From Chromera velia (taxonomy: Eukaryota; Sar; Chromeraceae): a stretch of 31,520 bases of DNA. The notes beneath the pieces were generated by a model. The model worked only from the letters and a program-made list of their open reading frames with translations, was not told the origin of the DNA and did not search any database. Positions 1-11,254 of this stretch are shown here, one piece after another; within the stretch, counting starts at the first letter, position 1, and the number at the start of each line of letters is the position of its first letter. The stretch is taken from contig JAHBMJ010001393.1 of NCBI GenBank assembly GCA_018398765.1, forward strand, positions 1-31,520. The letters are read 5' to 3'. A program made the translations under genes and the position numbers.

Positions 1-2
1 TT

Positions 3-1370
3 CTTTCTTTTGCTTCTTCGAAGGGATAGACGGCTGCAAAGTCGGATGTCTGCACTGCTTTTCTGACTGCTCCCATTTCTGACTCTGTTTTTATCTAACT
101 TCCCACTTCTCTCCCTCCTGATTGTCCTAAATAGATAAAACCAGGTGCTGTTTTAAAATTAAAGAAAGCAATGTACGGCCTTGCAGACAGTCCCCGTCTC
201 TTCTCTCTCTCCTTTAAGAAGATAGCAAAGGAATTGGGAGGGGAGGAGATAAAAGAAAGCATTTTCATTCACAGAGGCGGGGAGGGGGGTGAAGTGAAGG
301 CCGTGTTAGTTAGGCATGTCGATGATCTTCTTCTTTTTGCTAAAGATCCTCTTTCTTTCCTTTCTCCTCTTCAAGAGAAACTGAAAATGGACGAGCCCGA
401 GGTGTTAAAAGAAGGAGAGACAATGAGCTACATAGGCATGCAACTAAAGAAAACAAAGGAAGGTTTTGAGATGAGTCAGGAAGAGTATCTTGAGTCCGTT
501 AAAGTGGAAGAGAGCAAACTGAAGGGGGGAAAGATTAGACCAGACCTTTTAGACCCTCCAACAGAAGAAGAGATTAAAGAAGAATATATGCCCCTCATGC
601 AAAAGATCATGGGGGTGACTGGGTGGGCAGCAAGGACACAGCCAGACATTTCTTTTCTTTTTGGTGAGCTGAGTTGGTGGTTGACTAAGCCGTCTGCAGA
701 GAAGGTAGAAGGTGGTTTGCGTTTGTTGAATCATGTGAAGCAAAGGAAGACCTCTCTTGTTTTTACCACAGTCAAGGACCCCAAGATGGTTGTTTTCCAT
801 GATGGGTCTTATTCTCTCCAGAGGTGTGAAGGGCGATGGGGAAACGAAGCTTACCTTGTAGATCAGACAGAACAAGTAGACAGAGAAAGGATTCATGCTT
901 TAAGAAAGAGCAACCTTTTTGTATGGAAGAGTGCAAGAATGAAGCGAAAGCTGATTTCAAGCACTTCGTCGGAGACAGTTGCATCTGTAGAGAGCATAAA
1001 GAAAGCTTTTACTTGGAAGGATCTGGCAGAGGCGCTTTGGTGTAAGAAAGTGCCGATTGAATTCGTGACGGATTCCGGGCCGTTGATGGATCAGCTAGAG
1101 TTTGGACAGGCAAAGGCAGAGCCCACTATGAATGGTCTTCTTGCTTATGTCAGGCAGGAATTGCGTCGTCAGCGTTCTCGTATGTACTGGTGCAGGACTA
1201 GTGACATGAGGGTAGATAGACAGACCAAGCTCATGTTAGAGCGCTGCAATGGTGACGTTCCTTCCACTATGAGAGTTGAGAAGAAAGAGAAAGCAGGAGC
1301 ACGTGTTAAGAAGATTGACTTTGCGAAGCGATCGAGCATGTGCATGAGAGTCAGTCGGCGTTGTGGGTAG
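3..1370 (+). pseudogene. Ty1/copia reverse transcriptase-RNase H, 3' part of pol
   Basis: This is the C-terminal part of a copia pol polyprotein: reverse transcriptase followed by RNase H, which copy element RNA into DNA. From the ATG at 171 the frame is open for 399 codons. It shows the copia hallmark MYGLADSPRLF at residue 1, the catalytic HVDD at 49-52 (usual form YVDD), and RNase H acidic residues D211, E268 (in SSTSSETVAS) and D301. The same frame continues upstream to the window edge with DVCTAFLTAP and KLKKA just before MYGL, so 171 is not the real start. Upstream it is cut by TAG at 27, TAA at 96 and TAG at 132. The first sits where copia proteins usually have the Trp of a Gly-Trp pair. 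Integrase and gag lie outside the window. Family assignment is firm; the copy is inactive as read. Confidence 0.9.
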
Positions 1371-1408
1371 ACAGTCAGCTCTGTATTTGTTCCTTCATCT
1401 GTGTCTCA

Positions 1409-1430
1409 GTCAGGGGGTGATTGTTGAGCC
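1409..1430 (+). promoter_or_regulatory. putative polypurine tract and 3' LTR start of the copia copy
   Basis: Forty bases after the pol stop there is a CAGGGGG run followed by TGATTGTTGAG. In copia elements a G-rich polypurine tract lies directly before an LTR that begins TG, often TGTTGAG. The LTR would begin at 1418 or 1422. Its 3' end is not identifiable because the 5' LTR is outside the window. Confidence 0.35.
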
Positions 1431-2800
1431 GCCATGCCTGAAGTGCCCGCCGCCATACGCGCCGCCTTATAGATTGATGAGCCATGCCGAGCTGTATGCA
1501 TGCATGTGCATGCTTCTTCATACAATTTGAATTAATTGCAATCAATAGTAGCATGCTCATAAAATGCAATGAGATGAAACGGCTGAACAATGAAAGGAAC
1601 GGGAATATGTAATGTATCCCGTCCTTCAGTCTTTCCCTGTAAGAAGACCTTAAGAGACTCTTATGATAAGCTTCTAGTTGAGAAGATCTAGTGGCTTCTA
1701 GGGTCTTTCAGTTGGTACACTCAGAAATGAAAATCTGCTATCTTATTTGGGTAGATCTGTTAGTCGGGTAAGAAAGATCAAGTGAGCAGTCACAGTAACT
1801 CGTAAGAATGAAAATGATGCTGGACCCCCTGGTGGTGCCCAGGAAATTGAACTGTCATGGAACGGCTCACCAAAAATTATCTACCGTCACCGCCGAAAGT
1901 TGTAGCCAGGTGCCTTCGGTGCCCACTGGAAAGGGCCCTGGCGCTTTTGGCGCCTCTACCGAAATCTGTGCGACCAAAAACTGCCCCGGCGGAAATCGGC
2001 TTCCTGGGTAGCGCCAATGTAATTCATAGAAATGCATCCGGATGATGCGCGCGACACTCCTCAAACTAATCTGCAGGGGTTTGGATTTTCAATCCTCACT
2101 GATCCGACAAGTCCGGTAACAATGGAAACAAATCTCCTGTCCGGTAAAGAAAGATCAACTCAGAAGTCGGGGCCTAACACGATTTTTGATGATGGGCTTC
2201 TATACGGGCTTCGACCCAAAAATTCAAGCTCACCATGGATAAAAACAAATTGCACAGATCTGACGCACGCAAGCGTCCGAATGGCCCCGGAAAGCCAAAA
2301 AAGAATTGGCGCCGCGCACGCACCCCGAGCTTTCCGGGGCATGGGCCAAGGGTAAGTTTTTTGGTAAGTGCCCCACGCTTCGCTTTCCAGGGCCACAAGC
2401 CGCGCCTCAAGACGGTATACACAACAAGGTGATTGGTTCAAGGCAGATAGATAGATAGTGCGAGATGATTAGATCACTGTGTCTCTCATGAGGTCTGGGA
2501 ACAGAAAAATGCACAAGCTCCTTGTGACCGCCATCCCCTATTCAGCTGGTCTTGTAACTGACGTTCACAGCGTGCATCTTTCCTGCAATACATAGATCGA
2601 TGTCTTTTCATCTTCTTCAGCCAACCTGTAGAGTTGTTGATCACAACGACTTGAGGATATGTTTGTTTGCTTCACGGTATGTTAGCCCCCTGCTTTATCG
2701 TGCTCATCTTCCCTGCGGCTCCCTGTTTTTCATAGAGTCAGCACCTTCTTTTACACTTTGCGTTGCCCCGTCTCCTGCTTCATGACACGTCTTCTCTTTT
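1431..2800. other. no gene recognised; probable LTR and GC-rich repeat-like DNA
   Basis: The first few hundred bases are probably LTR of the copia copy. 1810-2440 is GC-rich with short open frames on both strands that look like one another's shadows. It has no domain, and codon use does not favour one frame. A 30-base stretch near 1755 resembles one near 2135 (both contain GGTAA followed by GAAAGATCAA), which may mark the edges of a small insertion. A donor-like GGTAAGT occurs at 2350. Confidence 0.4.
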
Positions 2801-2806
2801 CTACAG

Positions 2807-5800
2807 GGAACACCACAACACCGTAACCTTGTTTGCAGATCAGATGATGACAGCAGCACAGAAAGGAAAGGTGGCCTCGAGGAGTGGACTGGCAAGACTT
2901 CAGAGGCGGAGACACCTGGAGACGGAACGAAAGAGGTCAGCATCTCCTGATTCTTCTACTCGAAAGAAGAAGAATGTTGCACTGTTAGACTACCACGTTC
3001 AATGACAGCTCCAGAATCAGGTAAGGGGAGTACTCGGGGGTGGGACTGCAGATGAATGCAGACTTGCAGCGAGAAGTGGACATCAGCGGTCTCCAGCTGC
3101 TATCGCACAGTGGCCACTGGGTGCTGGTGACGAGTGGGTTGACTGAAGTTCGGGTCCGTACTTTCATGTGTCGGCACTTTTATGTGTTCTGTGTGTGCAC
3201 ACTCCCGTGGGTTCCGTGTGTTCGCACTCCTGCGAGTTCTGTGTGTCCGCACACTTCCATGTCTTGTGTGTTCGCACTATTTCATGTATTCCGTGTGTCC
3301 GTAGTTCCGTGTCTTGTGTGTCCGCACACTTCCGTGTCTCTGTACCTTCGTGTGTCTCTGCACTTTCATGTGCCTCCGTTTGTGCAGGTCGGCCTACAAC
3401 GATCATATTCTGCAGGTCATGGACAACCTTGCCGCACTCAACCGATCGGAATGGTTCACGGCTCCTCTCTCTCCCTGCTGAACACACCAGCATACCATTT
3501 TTCTGTTTGCTTCCGCCTCCACCAGAGTGCCCTGGTACAGGAGGGAATCAGCGGGATGATTGTACTCCGAAGGAGGTCAGTTGATGCTCTGCGTGTCAAG
3601 GCATCGGAAGACAAGCAGGTCAAAAAAACACACACAACGGGGGATGTGCATAGTAGATGCATCAAGAGTCCAATTGAGATACACTGGTGTAACGGCAAGC
3701 TCCTTCTTCCAGTCTCTATCTATCTTGTCTCGTCTTCTTTACTCTCAAGCAACGCAGCAGCAGCAGCAGCAGTCAGAGTGCGGTAAGCATAACATTCAAT
3801 GGTTGGGATGCGTGAACCGCCGTGTGTCCGTGCTCCAGTGTGTTTAGTGTGGTTGCACCTTCGTGTCTCTGTATTTCCTTGTTTCCATACATCCACACTT
3901 CTGGTGTGTGTGTCTTCACCTCCGTATGTCTGCACTTCCACGCGTCTGCACTTCCAGCCATCGGCACTTTCGTGTGTCTCTGTTTCTGTGTATGTCCACA
4001 CTTTCGTCTGTCCGTACTTCTGTGTATGTCCGCACCTTTGTACGTCTATGTGTATGTAGCTACTCTCACAGTGGGGGCTGTGCACGGAGTAGGGAAGATC
4101 GGGACTCAATTCATAGAATTTTCCAGGTCAGCTCCCATGTGCTGCTTCTGATCTTGGAAGTTCCAACTCTGCTGCTTCTTCAGATCTCCTCCCACCTGCT
4201 TCTTCAGATCTCAGCTCCCACCGGCTCCTTCATCTTTTGGAAGTCTCAACTCTGCTGCTTCTTCAGACCTCAGTTCCCACTTGCTTCTTCAGATCTATGC
4301 TCCCACCTACTGCTTCAGGTCTCAGAAGTCTCAACCCTCCCCCCTCCATCCACTCTCACACCTACTTTTCCAACCTTCAGCAGCCTGCAGCCCCCCTCTC
4401 TCCCTATCTGTCTGCTGCATGGTCAGTCTCATGCAGATCTGTTTTATTTGACCTCCTGCAGATCCCCTTTATCTTCTTTCCACAGAGTCTACAATCATAC
4501 AGTCGTCTTGCCAGGCCTTCTTCCATCTGCTTGCTAGTCTTTTTGTTTATAGACATCCCCTGCTGGTTGCTCGCCATTCTGGTACAGACAGACCCCTTCC
4601 ACCTACCTGCTACAGCCCCCTCTGATGGGCGCCAGCAACGTCCCCTCAATCTGTTTGCATCTGCTTGCAGCCCCCCTGTATATTCACATACTGTCTTCCC
4701 GTCTGCGATTCGTCTGATCCTTTCGTTCTTTCATTGTTCATTTCAGTGCTTTTTGTCGTGCCGTGTCCCTACTGGAACGGTAATTACCGTTCCCCTCTCC
4801 CTCTCTCTCGTTGTGCTTTACGCAGAACCAGCAGGGAGTGGGGGAGAAAAAAAAACGCCAAGCGGTAAAAGGCAGCAGGTCGGTCCCTTTTTGTGAACCT
4901 CAACGTCCTTCTTATTCCTGTGTGCCTTCTCGATTTTGTCTCTCTTCACACTCAACACAAGGGAGGTTTGTTCCAAAGCAATAGAGGTCGTATGCATGAT
5001 GGTTGTTGTACACACGGTTTAGCTGCATATCTGTCGCTGCTTTTTTGTGTGTGTGCACACACCTCCGTCGGGTTTCAGACGGTCAGTCAACAGAAAAAAG
5101 GAGAGGGAATGGGTGCTCCAACCACAGCAGTCGGACTTGTGGTTTTTTGTCCATTCCGGTCGCGTTCTTCCTCTACTCTCCCCCACACGGTCCCACTCCT
5201 TACACCCTTGTCCCACTCTTCAGACTAATACTGTATAATCTCTCCCGACTCCGCAGTTTTCTCCTCCCCCTTTTTGTCCTCCCTCCATTCCCGTAGGTAC
5301 GCCATTCTCCTCATTTCGGGGCTTTTCTCATTATTGATTTGTGTTGTTAGTGTGTTGTCTGCAGCAGCTCCACGAGAGAGATGCACAATACAGCGAGATT
5401 ACAGAGCTACCGGCGGGAATGACCATGCACCAGACAAGGACAGCGGTCTCATGACTGCATTTATCGACTGGAGGAAGCAGAGAGCGGAAGTAGGGCTGAC
5501 GAGACTGGGTTTTCCGCTTCCGTCAGGGCGAGTTCCGATCGTGGACAGACGAGAACGGTAGGTGTCATGGTGCTGCCGATGAAGTTTTGGTTGATACAGT
5601 ACCTAAGACTCAGACGTTCCTCCTCCTTTTCCTTTTCATGGTACCCACCCATCCTTGAGTGAATGAGCGACAGGTCGACTGGCTGATTTAGTAAGTGAGT
5701 GACAGACTGTTGCGGCGTTCCAGTGGAGTGGCGGGTATTGCTCCCGCACAGTAATGCGTCTTCTTCTTGCCTTGTCTGTCTCGTGCCCCTCTCCTTTTTT

Positions 5801-6581
5801 TTTCTTGTACGTCCTCCCTGACGTCGTTGTCTGTATGGCTGCCTGTCCATCTGTGTGACTTACTGTCTATCTGGTCTGCCTGCGTCACTGACTGACTGGA
5901 TGCCTACCTGTCTGGTTGTCTACCGGTATGGCTAAGTGCCTGGCTACCTGGCTGACGGACTGTCTGACTGGATACCTAGCTGTCTGGCTCGTTGCCTCCC
6001 CGACTGTCTGCCATTCCGCAGCTCATCTGATTGATCGCTATCTGCAGGCGCTCAGCCAGACTCTACAACGCGAGGGGTTGAGGGATGCCCAAGACCTCCA
6101 GAGAGATTTGGCGAGGGTAGAGACGAGACTCCCCCGTCAGTGTTGCTTCCTTTTTCTTCTCCCCTTCCGCCTCGCTTTTTTTGTTGGTCGTTCCATCCTT
6201 CACACATCAATTCATTCCTTGTTTCCCTCTTTTTTTTTGCTTCCTTCAAACCTCCCTCTGCCCGTCCCTCCTTGTGATGAAGGTTTCCTCCTCCATCCAC
6301 TTTATTCAGGTCCCCTGACGAGCCATGCACGCGGTCTTTTACTTCATCTCTTCCGTGCTAGTATGCCTTTCTCTCCTTTTTTTGAAAAAAAAATTTTTTG
6401 TACCTCCAAGGTCCCCTTCCTCTCTTGCTTTTGCAGCCGCCACAGCTCAACCCCCCTCTGGACCCCAGTCGCAGAGAGGAGATGACTGGCTGCCCGATCC
6501 AACAGGGAAAGGCATCAATCATTGTTCACCATCCACAGTATGCAGATGCACATATGTTTGCAACCCAGTCAGCTGAAGCAG
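2807..6581 (+). CDS. candidate spliced host gene, exon islands only
   Basis: Short protein-like islands with splice-like borders alternate with pyrimidine-rich spacers. The best candidates are 2807-3020 (acceptor ctacag, donor CAG|gtaagg, helical and rich in Arg/Lys/Gln, with an in-frame TGA at 3003 that preserves Gln-rich sequence on both sides); about 3387-3470 (acceptor tgtgcag, with NDHILQVMDNLAALN); 6022-6116 (acceptor cgcag, donor gtagag, with LIDRYLQALSQTLQ); and 6437-6581 (acceptor ttttgcag, donor CAG|gttctc). The islands look amphipathic and possibly coiled-coil. I recognise no family, and start, stop and exon joining are not determined. It may be a pseudogene. Introns hold the minisatellites listed separately. 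Confidence 0.35.
3155..3385 (+). repeat. minisatellite, about 24 bp unit (TGTGTCCGCACTTCC-like)
   Basis: Degenerate tandem copies of a unit containing GTGTGTCCGCACACTTCC with CATGT spacers. It sits between two exon-like islands and ends at a tgtgcag acceptor, so it is probably intronic. Long open frames through it are a by-product of the repeat. Confidence 0.75.
3755..3772 (+). repeat. (CAG)6 microsatellite
   Basis: Six perfect CAG copies, shortly before the second block of the TGTGTCCGCACTTCC-type repeat. No convincing coding frame uses it. Confidence 0.85.
3830..4060 (+). repeat. second block of the TGTGTCCGCACTTCC-type minisatellite
   Basis: Same family as the block at 3155-3385, with units such as TTCGTGTGTCTCTG and ATGTCCGCAC, more diverged. 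A short stretch of the same family recurs at 28370-28440. Confidence 0.65.
4130..4335 (+). repeat. minisatellite, about 26 bp unit (CTTCTTCAGATCTCAGCTCCCACC)
   Basis: Six to seven imperfect tandem copies of CTTCTTCAGATCT plus CTCCCACCTG-like sequence. The block is pyrimidine-rich and lies in a presumed intron. Confidence 0.7.
4700..5465 (+). repeat. segmental duplication, copy 1 (partner at 28445-29150)
   Basis: Collinear with 28445-29150 in the same orientation. Shared blocks include GTCGGACTTGTGGTTTTTTG, CTCACTCCTTACACCCTTGTC-like text, and an exon-like end with ACCAGACAAGGACAGC. Both copies have a ctgcag acceptor-like site before an exon-like island (about 5366-5560 here, continuing to a possible donor at gtaggt). 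The copies differ by many substitutions and small indels, including one in the shared exon, so the duplication is old. Confidence 0.8.
5880..6005 (+). repeat. CTG/CTGNCTG-rich simple repeat
   Basis: Degenerate 4-8 bp periodicity of CTGACTG, CTGTCTGG and CTACCTGG just before the exon-like island at 6022. Confidence 0.6.
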
Positions 6582-7440
6582 GTTCTCAAAGCTGTAGAGC
6601 GTGTCACTTCTGCCTCGGTCCCCAACCTTTTTTTTTTCTTGGTGTTCTCCTCTGCTCCTTCTTCCTCCAGACTCCCCTGTTCTTTTTTTCCCTTTACTCT
6701 CCCTCCTCTACGGCCCTTTTGCTCATCTCCCCGCATTTTTGCATCCCTCTTCTCCTCATTCTCTCTTTTTTTTTTCTGTGCGCTCCCTGTCGATCCCCTC
6801 CTCCCTTCTGTTTTCTCCCCGTATTTCCTCACGTTCTTTTCGTTCTCTCCTCTGCTTGGTTCTCTTATTCCCCAGTTCCCGTCTTCCGTTTCTGTTTGTC
6901 TTCTTTTTGTTTATTCCCCTGCTTCCACTGTTCCGGTGTCCTCCAGTTTCCCCACCCTTCTGTCTCTTGTTCTCCTTTCTTTTCCTCTTCTCCTCACTCC
7001 CTCTCCTGCTCTTTTTTTTCCTCCGGTAACACGCCAATATTGGAGCAGCAACACTCCTTTTTGTATTACTGCTGTAGCGTGGTTGACATCACGGGCCGCT
7101 ACATGATAAACGCGGGTATGTCCGCAGTGTACACCGGTTGGTCTTCCGGTTGAGATTCCAGTGCTTCCCGGTCGTGTGCCCCGGTGTGTTCCCACACAAG
7201 CTCATGACATTGTGCATCCTCCTGCGGGAGACGGAGGTTGCCAAGTAAGAAAGTATGCATGAGCGGAGGGGGGATGATTCTTTTAATCTGGTGGAGGCAT
7301 GCTCCTGGCTGCAGCCTGGCCGTGACCCGCGGAAGGGAAGCAGTTTTTGAGTGCGACATCCCTTTGACATGTGAACTTCTACCTGCCTGATGGGATACTG
7401 GAACTGGCTAGATAGTAAGCTATGGTAGAGAGAGAGGCAT
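6582..7440 (+). other. pyrimidine-rich spacer, probable intron or decayed gene end
   Basis: Nearly unbroken C/T tracts run from 6610 to 7020. The resulting Ser/Phe/Pro/Leu frames are composition artefacts. 7020-7400 is more balanced and may contain further exon sequence, but I cannot assign a frame. Confidence 0.4.
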
Positions 7441-7589
7441 TCATTAACTAAAAAAAAGAGAGAGCGGAAATAGTGCTGACGGTATACCGGTTATCAGATT
7501 GTTTCCATCAGACGTATATGAAATCTAACCACAGCCCCAACAATACAATACTGCTATAACCTAAACTAACTACGGCAGGAAGCCTATCT

Positions 7590-7935
7590 TCTAAACATAA
7601 ATTCTATCTCATCCTATAGGTACATGACCACCTATAGCTAAAACGAATGATTACTCCTAGATATAGCTACAATAAATGATTACTCCTAGATTTATTGAAC
7701 CATCTAGGAGTACTTTAGTCTACCTTAATAAAATATGTAACTACCTAATTAAAATATGAAGCTAGTTAAAACAGTGAGGGTCAACCAATCAGCCAGAATA
7801 GGTTATAATCTTAATAAAATAGGTAATGATGCACATAGCTAAAACAGGTGATCACAGTCAGATCATTCGGCTAGAATATATAACCATCCAAGTAGAATAT
7901 AGATAAACTACAATCTAAATAAAATAAATGACTCC
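7590..7935. repeat. AT-rich degenerate tandem repeat
   Basis: Recurring words such as ATGATTACTCCTAGAT, CTAGGAGTAC, AATAAAATA and TAGCTAAAAC give an irregular period of about 30-45 bp. No coding capacity. Confidence 0.5.
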
Positions 7936-7961
7936 TCAGCCCGCTTAAAAATGATTACTCT

Positions 7962-8978
7962 ACAGTCATGAACTTGGTTGTGTACGGTACTTGAAGAACT
8001 TTAGAGATCATGTACTCCTTCACTCATTGTTTTCCTCGTCCTTCCTCGTGCTTTTACAAGACAATAATGCACACACTGAAAAAGACATACATAAAACAAT
8101 ACCGGTAGTACCAGTATCAGCAATTCCGGGTTGACGCGAGGACTCATGAAGCTTATGCCCGCCCACTTGCCGGAGATATAGAGCAGTACTAACGTTGGCA
8201 ACGAGGTCTCATTCTCACACATACGCTTACACTCATACTCACATTCATTGGTGAAATGCATGCAATCGCTCTATCTTGTACTGGTAGTCACACAGTCATG
8301 CACTTGCAGTCACCTTCCACCAACGCAAGTACCTGTTCTAATATAACCACAGTCATGCACGGCCCTTGAAAAACTCTGAAGTTTGTGCACTCGTCACCTC
8401 TCCTTTTTCCTCGTTCTTTTTCATGCTTCTTTGTAGCACAATGCACATACTGAAAAAGGTATACATGAAACGATACCGGCAGCACCAGCGTCAGTAAGGG
8501 TGGAACGCGAAGACTCACAAAGCATGCTTCACTTGCTGTAGATATACAATAGCACCAGCGGCGGTAAGGGCTGAATGCGAAGACTTACGAAGCATGCCCA
8601 CTTACCGCAAACACATGGCAGCACCAGCGGCGGCAAAGGCGAAACGCAAAGACTCACGAAGCATGCCTAGTTGCCGCTGTCACCAAAGCCAAAAGTGTTA
8701 GGACAGCGAGGTTCGTACACCACTCCATACAGTTATACACTTGCAGTCACCTCACACCAAAGCATGTACCTGTTCTAATATGTCCATAATCATGTACGGC
8801 CCTCGAAAAATGGAGTCCGTGCACTCATCACTCCTCCTTTTTTTTTTCATTCTTTCTCATACTTCTGCTTTTTTTTTTTAACAGAGCGAGCGATATACAC
8901 ACTGAAAGAATATACAAGAATCGATGCCCGCTTACCACAGACACATAGCAGCACCAACTTTGGCACGGGGAAAATTAT

Positions 8979-9009
<31 letters not shown>

Positions 9010-9165
9010 TACACACACACACGAGAAGCGTATGCCCACTTACTGCAGATACAGAGCAGCTGTACCAATGTCGGTAAGGGCGAAATGTGAAGACTTATAA
9101 AGTATGCCGGGCCCATTTGCTGCAGATGCATCGCAGCATCAGCATCAGCAAGGATATAACGCAAA
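7962..9165. repeat. three large tandem repeats (about 390-440 bp) with about 75 bp subrepeats
   Basis: A block beginning CAGTCATG...GTACGG, then a pyrimidine tract, then CACATACTGAAAAAG, then GCACCAGCG..AAGG, starts near 7963, 8350 and 8786. Inside, a unit of about 75 bp (AGCACCAGCGGCGG...GCGAAGACTCACGAAGCATGCCCACTT in pieces) is repeated several times at 8480-8690. An AC microsatellite lies in the third copy. Minus-strand frames here are not convincing genes. Confidence 0.75.
8979..9022 (+). repeat. (AC)n microsatellite with AT interruptions
   Basis: Twenty-odd dinucleotide units broken by two CATACAT steps, inside the third large repeat. Confidence 0.95.
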
Positions 9166-9273
9166 GACCCGAGCCTGCTGGTACCCTCGCTGCATCGTGC
9201 TGACCTCCCCTGACTGATCTATCCCCTCTGCTGTCTAGACACCCACAGTGCATCACGGCGGCTTTGTGCAGCC

Positions 9274-9369
9274 GCGCGCATAGCAAACATGGCTCTACTC
9301 TCCCCGTGGCCTTCACCTGGCTGAGGGCCCTCAGCCGACAGATGGCCCAGGCCCAGGGACTTAGAGTGG
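9274..9369 (+). CDS. candidate internal exon with consensus splice sites
   Basis: A ttgtgcag acceptor and a GTG|gtaagt donor enclose about 96 bp that is open in one plus frame, with FTWLRALSRQMAQAQG, a plausible amphipathic helix. No partner exon was identified. It overlaps by a few bases the end of the minus-strand ORF at 9361-10080, so one of the two may be fortuitous. Confidence 0.25.
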
Positions 9370-10080
9370 TAAGTGCTGACCATACAGCCGCCCTGCGAGT
9401 CCCCAGAGGAATGCCCAGAATCTGCCCCTCCATGTTAGAGGCTGCGGTGCGGTTGGCTGCGGCACCGTCACTGCTGTAGGTTTACCAAAAAAAATTTCTA
9501 GCTTGGTCTTAGCATTGCCATGAATCTCTTCTTCCCAGCGATCTCCTGTGCTGTCTCTGACAATAAAGCCGTTAAGCCGCCTTATGGTCTTTTCGATCGG
9601 CTTCACAATGGACATGAAGCTTCGTTCATCAACGTCGTCAACGCCGATCTCGGCTATCAACTCCTTGTATTGTTGAGCAGAAGCAACAGGATAGAGACGC
9701 ACCAGACGATGAACCTTGCTGGAGCCTTTGTCGAAGTAATCGGCGATTCGGATGATTTCCTTTACCTTGAGAGTCATGAATGTCAATGAATACCACTCTT
9801 GATAAACAGTCTGCGTGGTTTTGGTCATGTTCTTATACGTGAACCGCTTTGATGTAGTCCTGGTTTTTGAGAACTCTACGTGAGCTTTCGCTCTAAGCAG
9901 ATCCATTAACCTCGAAGAAGTCTCGCCTCCACATGACGTCCGTGTTTCCTCACCATAGTCCCGTTCCACCTCTGCTTCCGGTGGAACTTCTTGCACTTTG
10001 AAGTACTTCCTCGTCAATGTGCGAACAAACAGGGTGGTCGTAACATGGTCACTTTGTGCTCCTCTTACCAGAGGCTCCAT
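9361..10080 (-). CDS. orphan ORF, 239 aa, unknown function
   Basis: An uninterrupted ATG-to-TAA frame of 239 codons on the minus strand, the longest ORF in this part of the window. The composition is protein-like and balanced, unlike the low-complexity frames around it. The N-terminal part has RTLTRKYFKVQEV; a central region is basic and helical (KVKEIIRIADYF, KELIAEIGVDDVDERSF); the C-terminal tail is Pro/Gln-rich and then hydrophobic (WRGRFWAFLWGLAG), which could anchor to a membrane. I recognise no family and no catalytic motif. No LTR, TIR or partner gene is visible next to it. It may be one exon of a larger gene or a mobile-element ORF. Confidence 0.5.
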   Translation of the reverse strand: MEPLVRGAQSDHVTTTLFVRTLTRKYFKVQEVPPEAEVERDYGEETRTSCGGETSSRLMDLLRAKAHVEFSKTRTTSKRFTYKNMTKTTQTVYQEWYSLTFMTLKVKEIIRIADYFDKGSSKVHRLVRLYPVASAQQYKELIAEIGVDDVDERSFMSIVKPIEKTIRRLNGFIVRDSTGDRWEEEIHGNAKTKLEIFFGKPTAVTVPQPTAPQPLTWRGRFWAFLWGLAGRLYGQHLPL

Positions 10081-10209
10081 AGGATTATTGTTGCGGAACT
10101 ATAGATACTGCGGCAAAAGTTCTACAATACACATGATGTATATGAACAAATCAAAAAATAAGAACTGCTTGCCGGAATGCTTGGCTGTGTGTGGTTAAAG
10201 ACCGCTCGA

Positions 10210-10610
10210 GACGAATCCGATTTTAGGATTGTGAGCGCATCATATGTATCACCATCATGCGGGCATACCAAGGCTTCTGTAAATTACGACGCCCCCACGC
10301 GGGGACTGTTTCATATCATAAGCAGTTGCTGCGGAGGGCAAAACAAACGGCCTCACAGTGAACTTAAAAGGCCCCATTCCACATACTACAGCAATGCTCG
10401 CAGCTCCAAAGGCCCCGGAGGGCATGTCTCCAGGAGCGCCGGCAAGACATCCATGCAGCGGTCCCCACCAAATTTCAGGATATATGCGTGGGCCCAATAT
10501 ACCCGGGCCCCATCGATTTTATGGTACAGCGTCGCCCTCTCTATCAAAAAACGCTCAGATAACAAAATGAATCTGATTTTAGGATTGTATGTATATCATA
10601 TAAATCACTG
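10210..10610. repeat. near-40 bp direct repeats flanking a GC-rich insert
   Basis: GAATCCGATTTTAGGATTGT at about 10213 recurs as GAATCTGATTTTAGGATTGT at about 10569, and similarity continues through CATAT..ATCAC. The roughly 320 bp between them is GC-rich with local palindromes (GGGCCCAATATACCCGGGCCC region near 10490). It could be a small insertion flanked by duplicated sequence. Confidence 0.4.
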
Positions 10611-11250
10611 ATATCGTGTAAAAGTGTATAAAGGATGCGATATTTGAGGCTTCTCAGGTTATGATGCAATACGCTGGTACCTCCCCCCTTAAGAGGTGTT
10701 GTTCCCGTGATTGCCGGCTTGGGGGCCGCACATAGGAAAGCGTACATCAATAAGAGCGCCTTTCGGGGTTTGTGTCAAACATCCGGTCATGCCACATAGT
10801 AGGCTTTGCTCCATTTGAGCCCAATAGGAACTGAGACCTTTCGTTTACATGGATTGATGTGTGAATGGCCAAGCTTATACACACAGCCTTTTTCGATCTT
10901 GAGCTCAAGTTTTCTGTATGTCTGGTTCGGGATTAAGTAGCGGCTCTCCCGTGTTTTTGGTTATTTTTGTAATTCTTTGCTGTTTCAGTATCTTCTGCAA
11001 GACTGGAATATGAACTGGACGTGGTATCACCGTGGTTGCACCTCAGAGGGAAGAATCTACCAAGAAGGGTGCTTGCTGTCTAGTTATCGTCCACAACCCT
11101 GGAGATCATGAAGAGAGCAGGTGAGAGCTGTACACCACACATGTAGATATCCATCTCTTACCACGCAAGTGAAGGGAAGTGGTACTCATCTCTTACCACA
11201 ATCTGTATGTCTGTTGTATACCGAGTCTCTATGGATGTTTCTTTTACAGT
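10611..11250. other. no gene recognised
   Basis: Mixed-composition DNA without a long frame. A GAGCAG|gtgagag donor-like site lies near 11117 and pyrimidine-rich sequence follows, so it may be exon-intron sequence of a plus-strand gene whose intron is the minisatellite that follows. Confidence 0.3.
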
Positions 11251-11254
11251 CTCT

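Noticed and set aside
6398-7153. 251-codon plus-strand ORF rich in Ser/Phe/Pro/Leu
   Set aside because: Beyond the exon-like start (6437-6581) it is a translation of a C/T tract; all three plus frames are open there.
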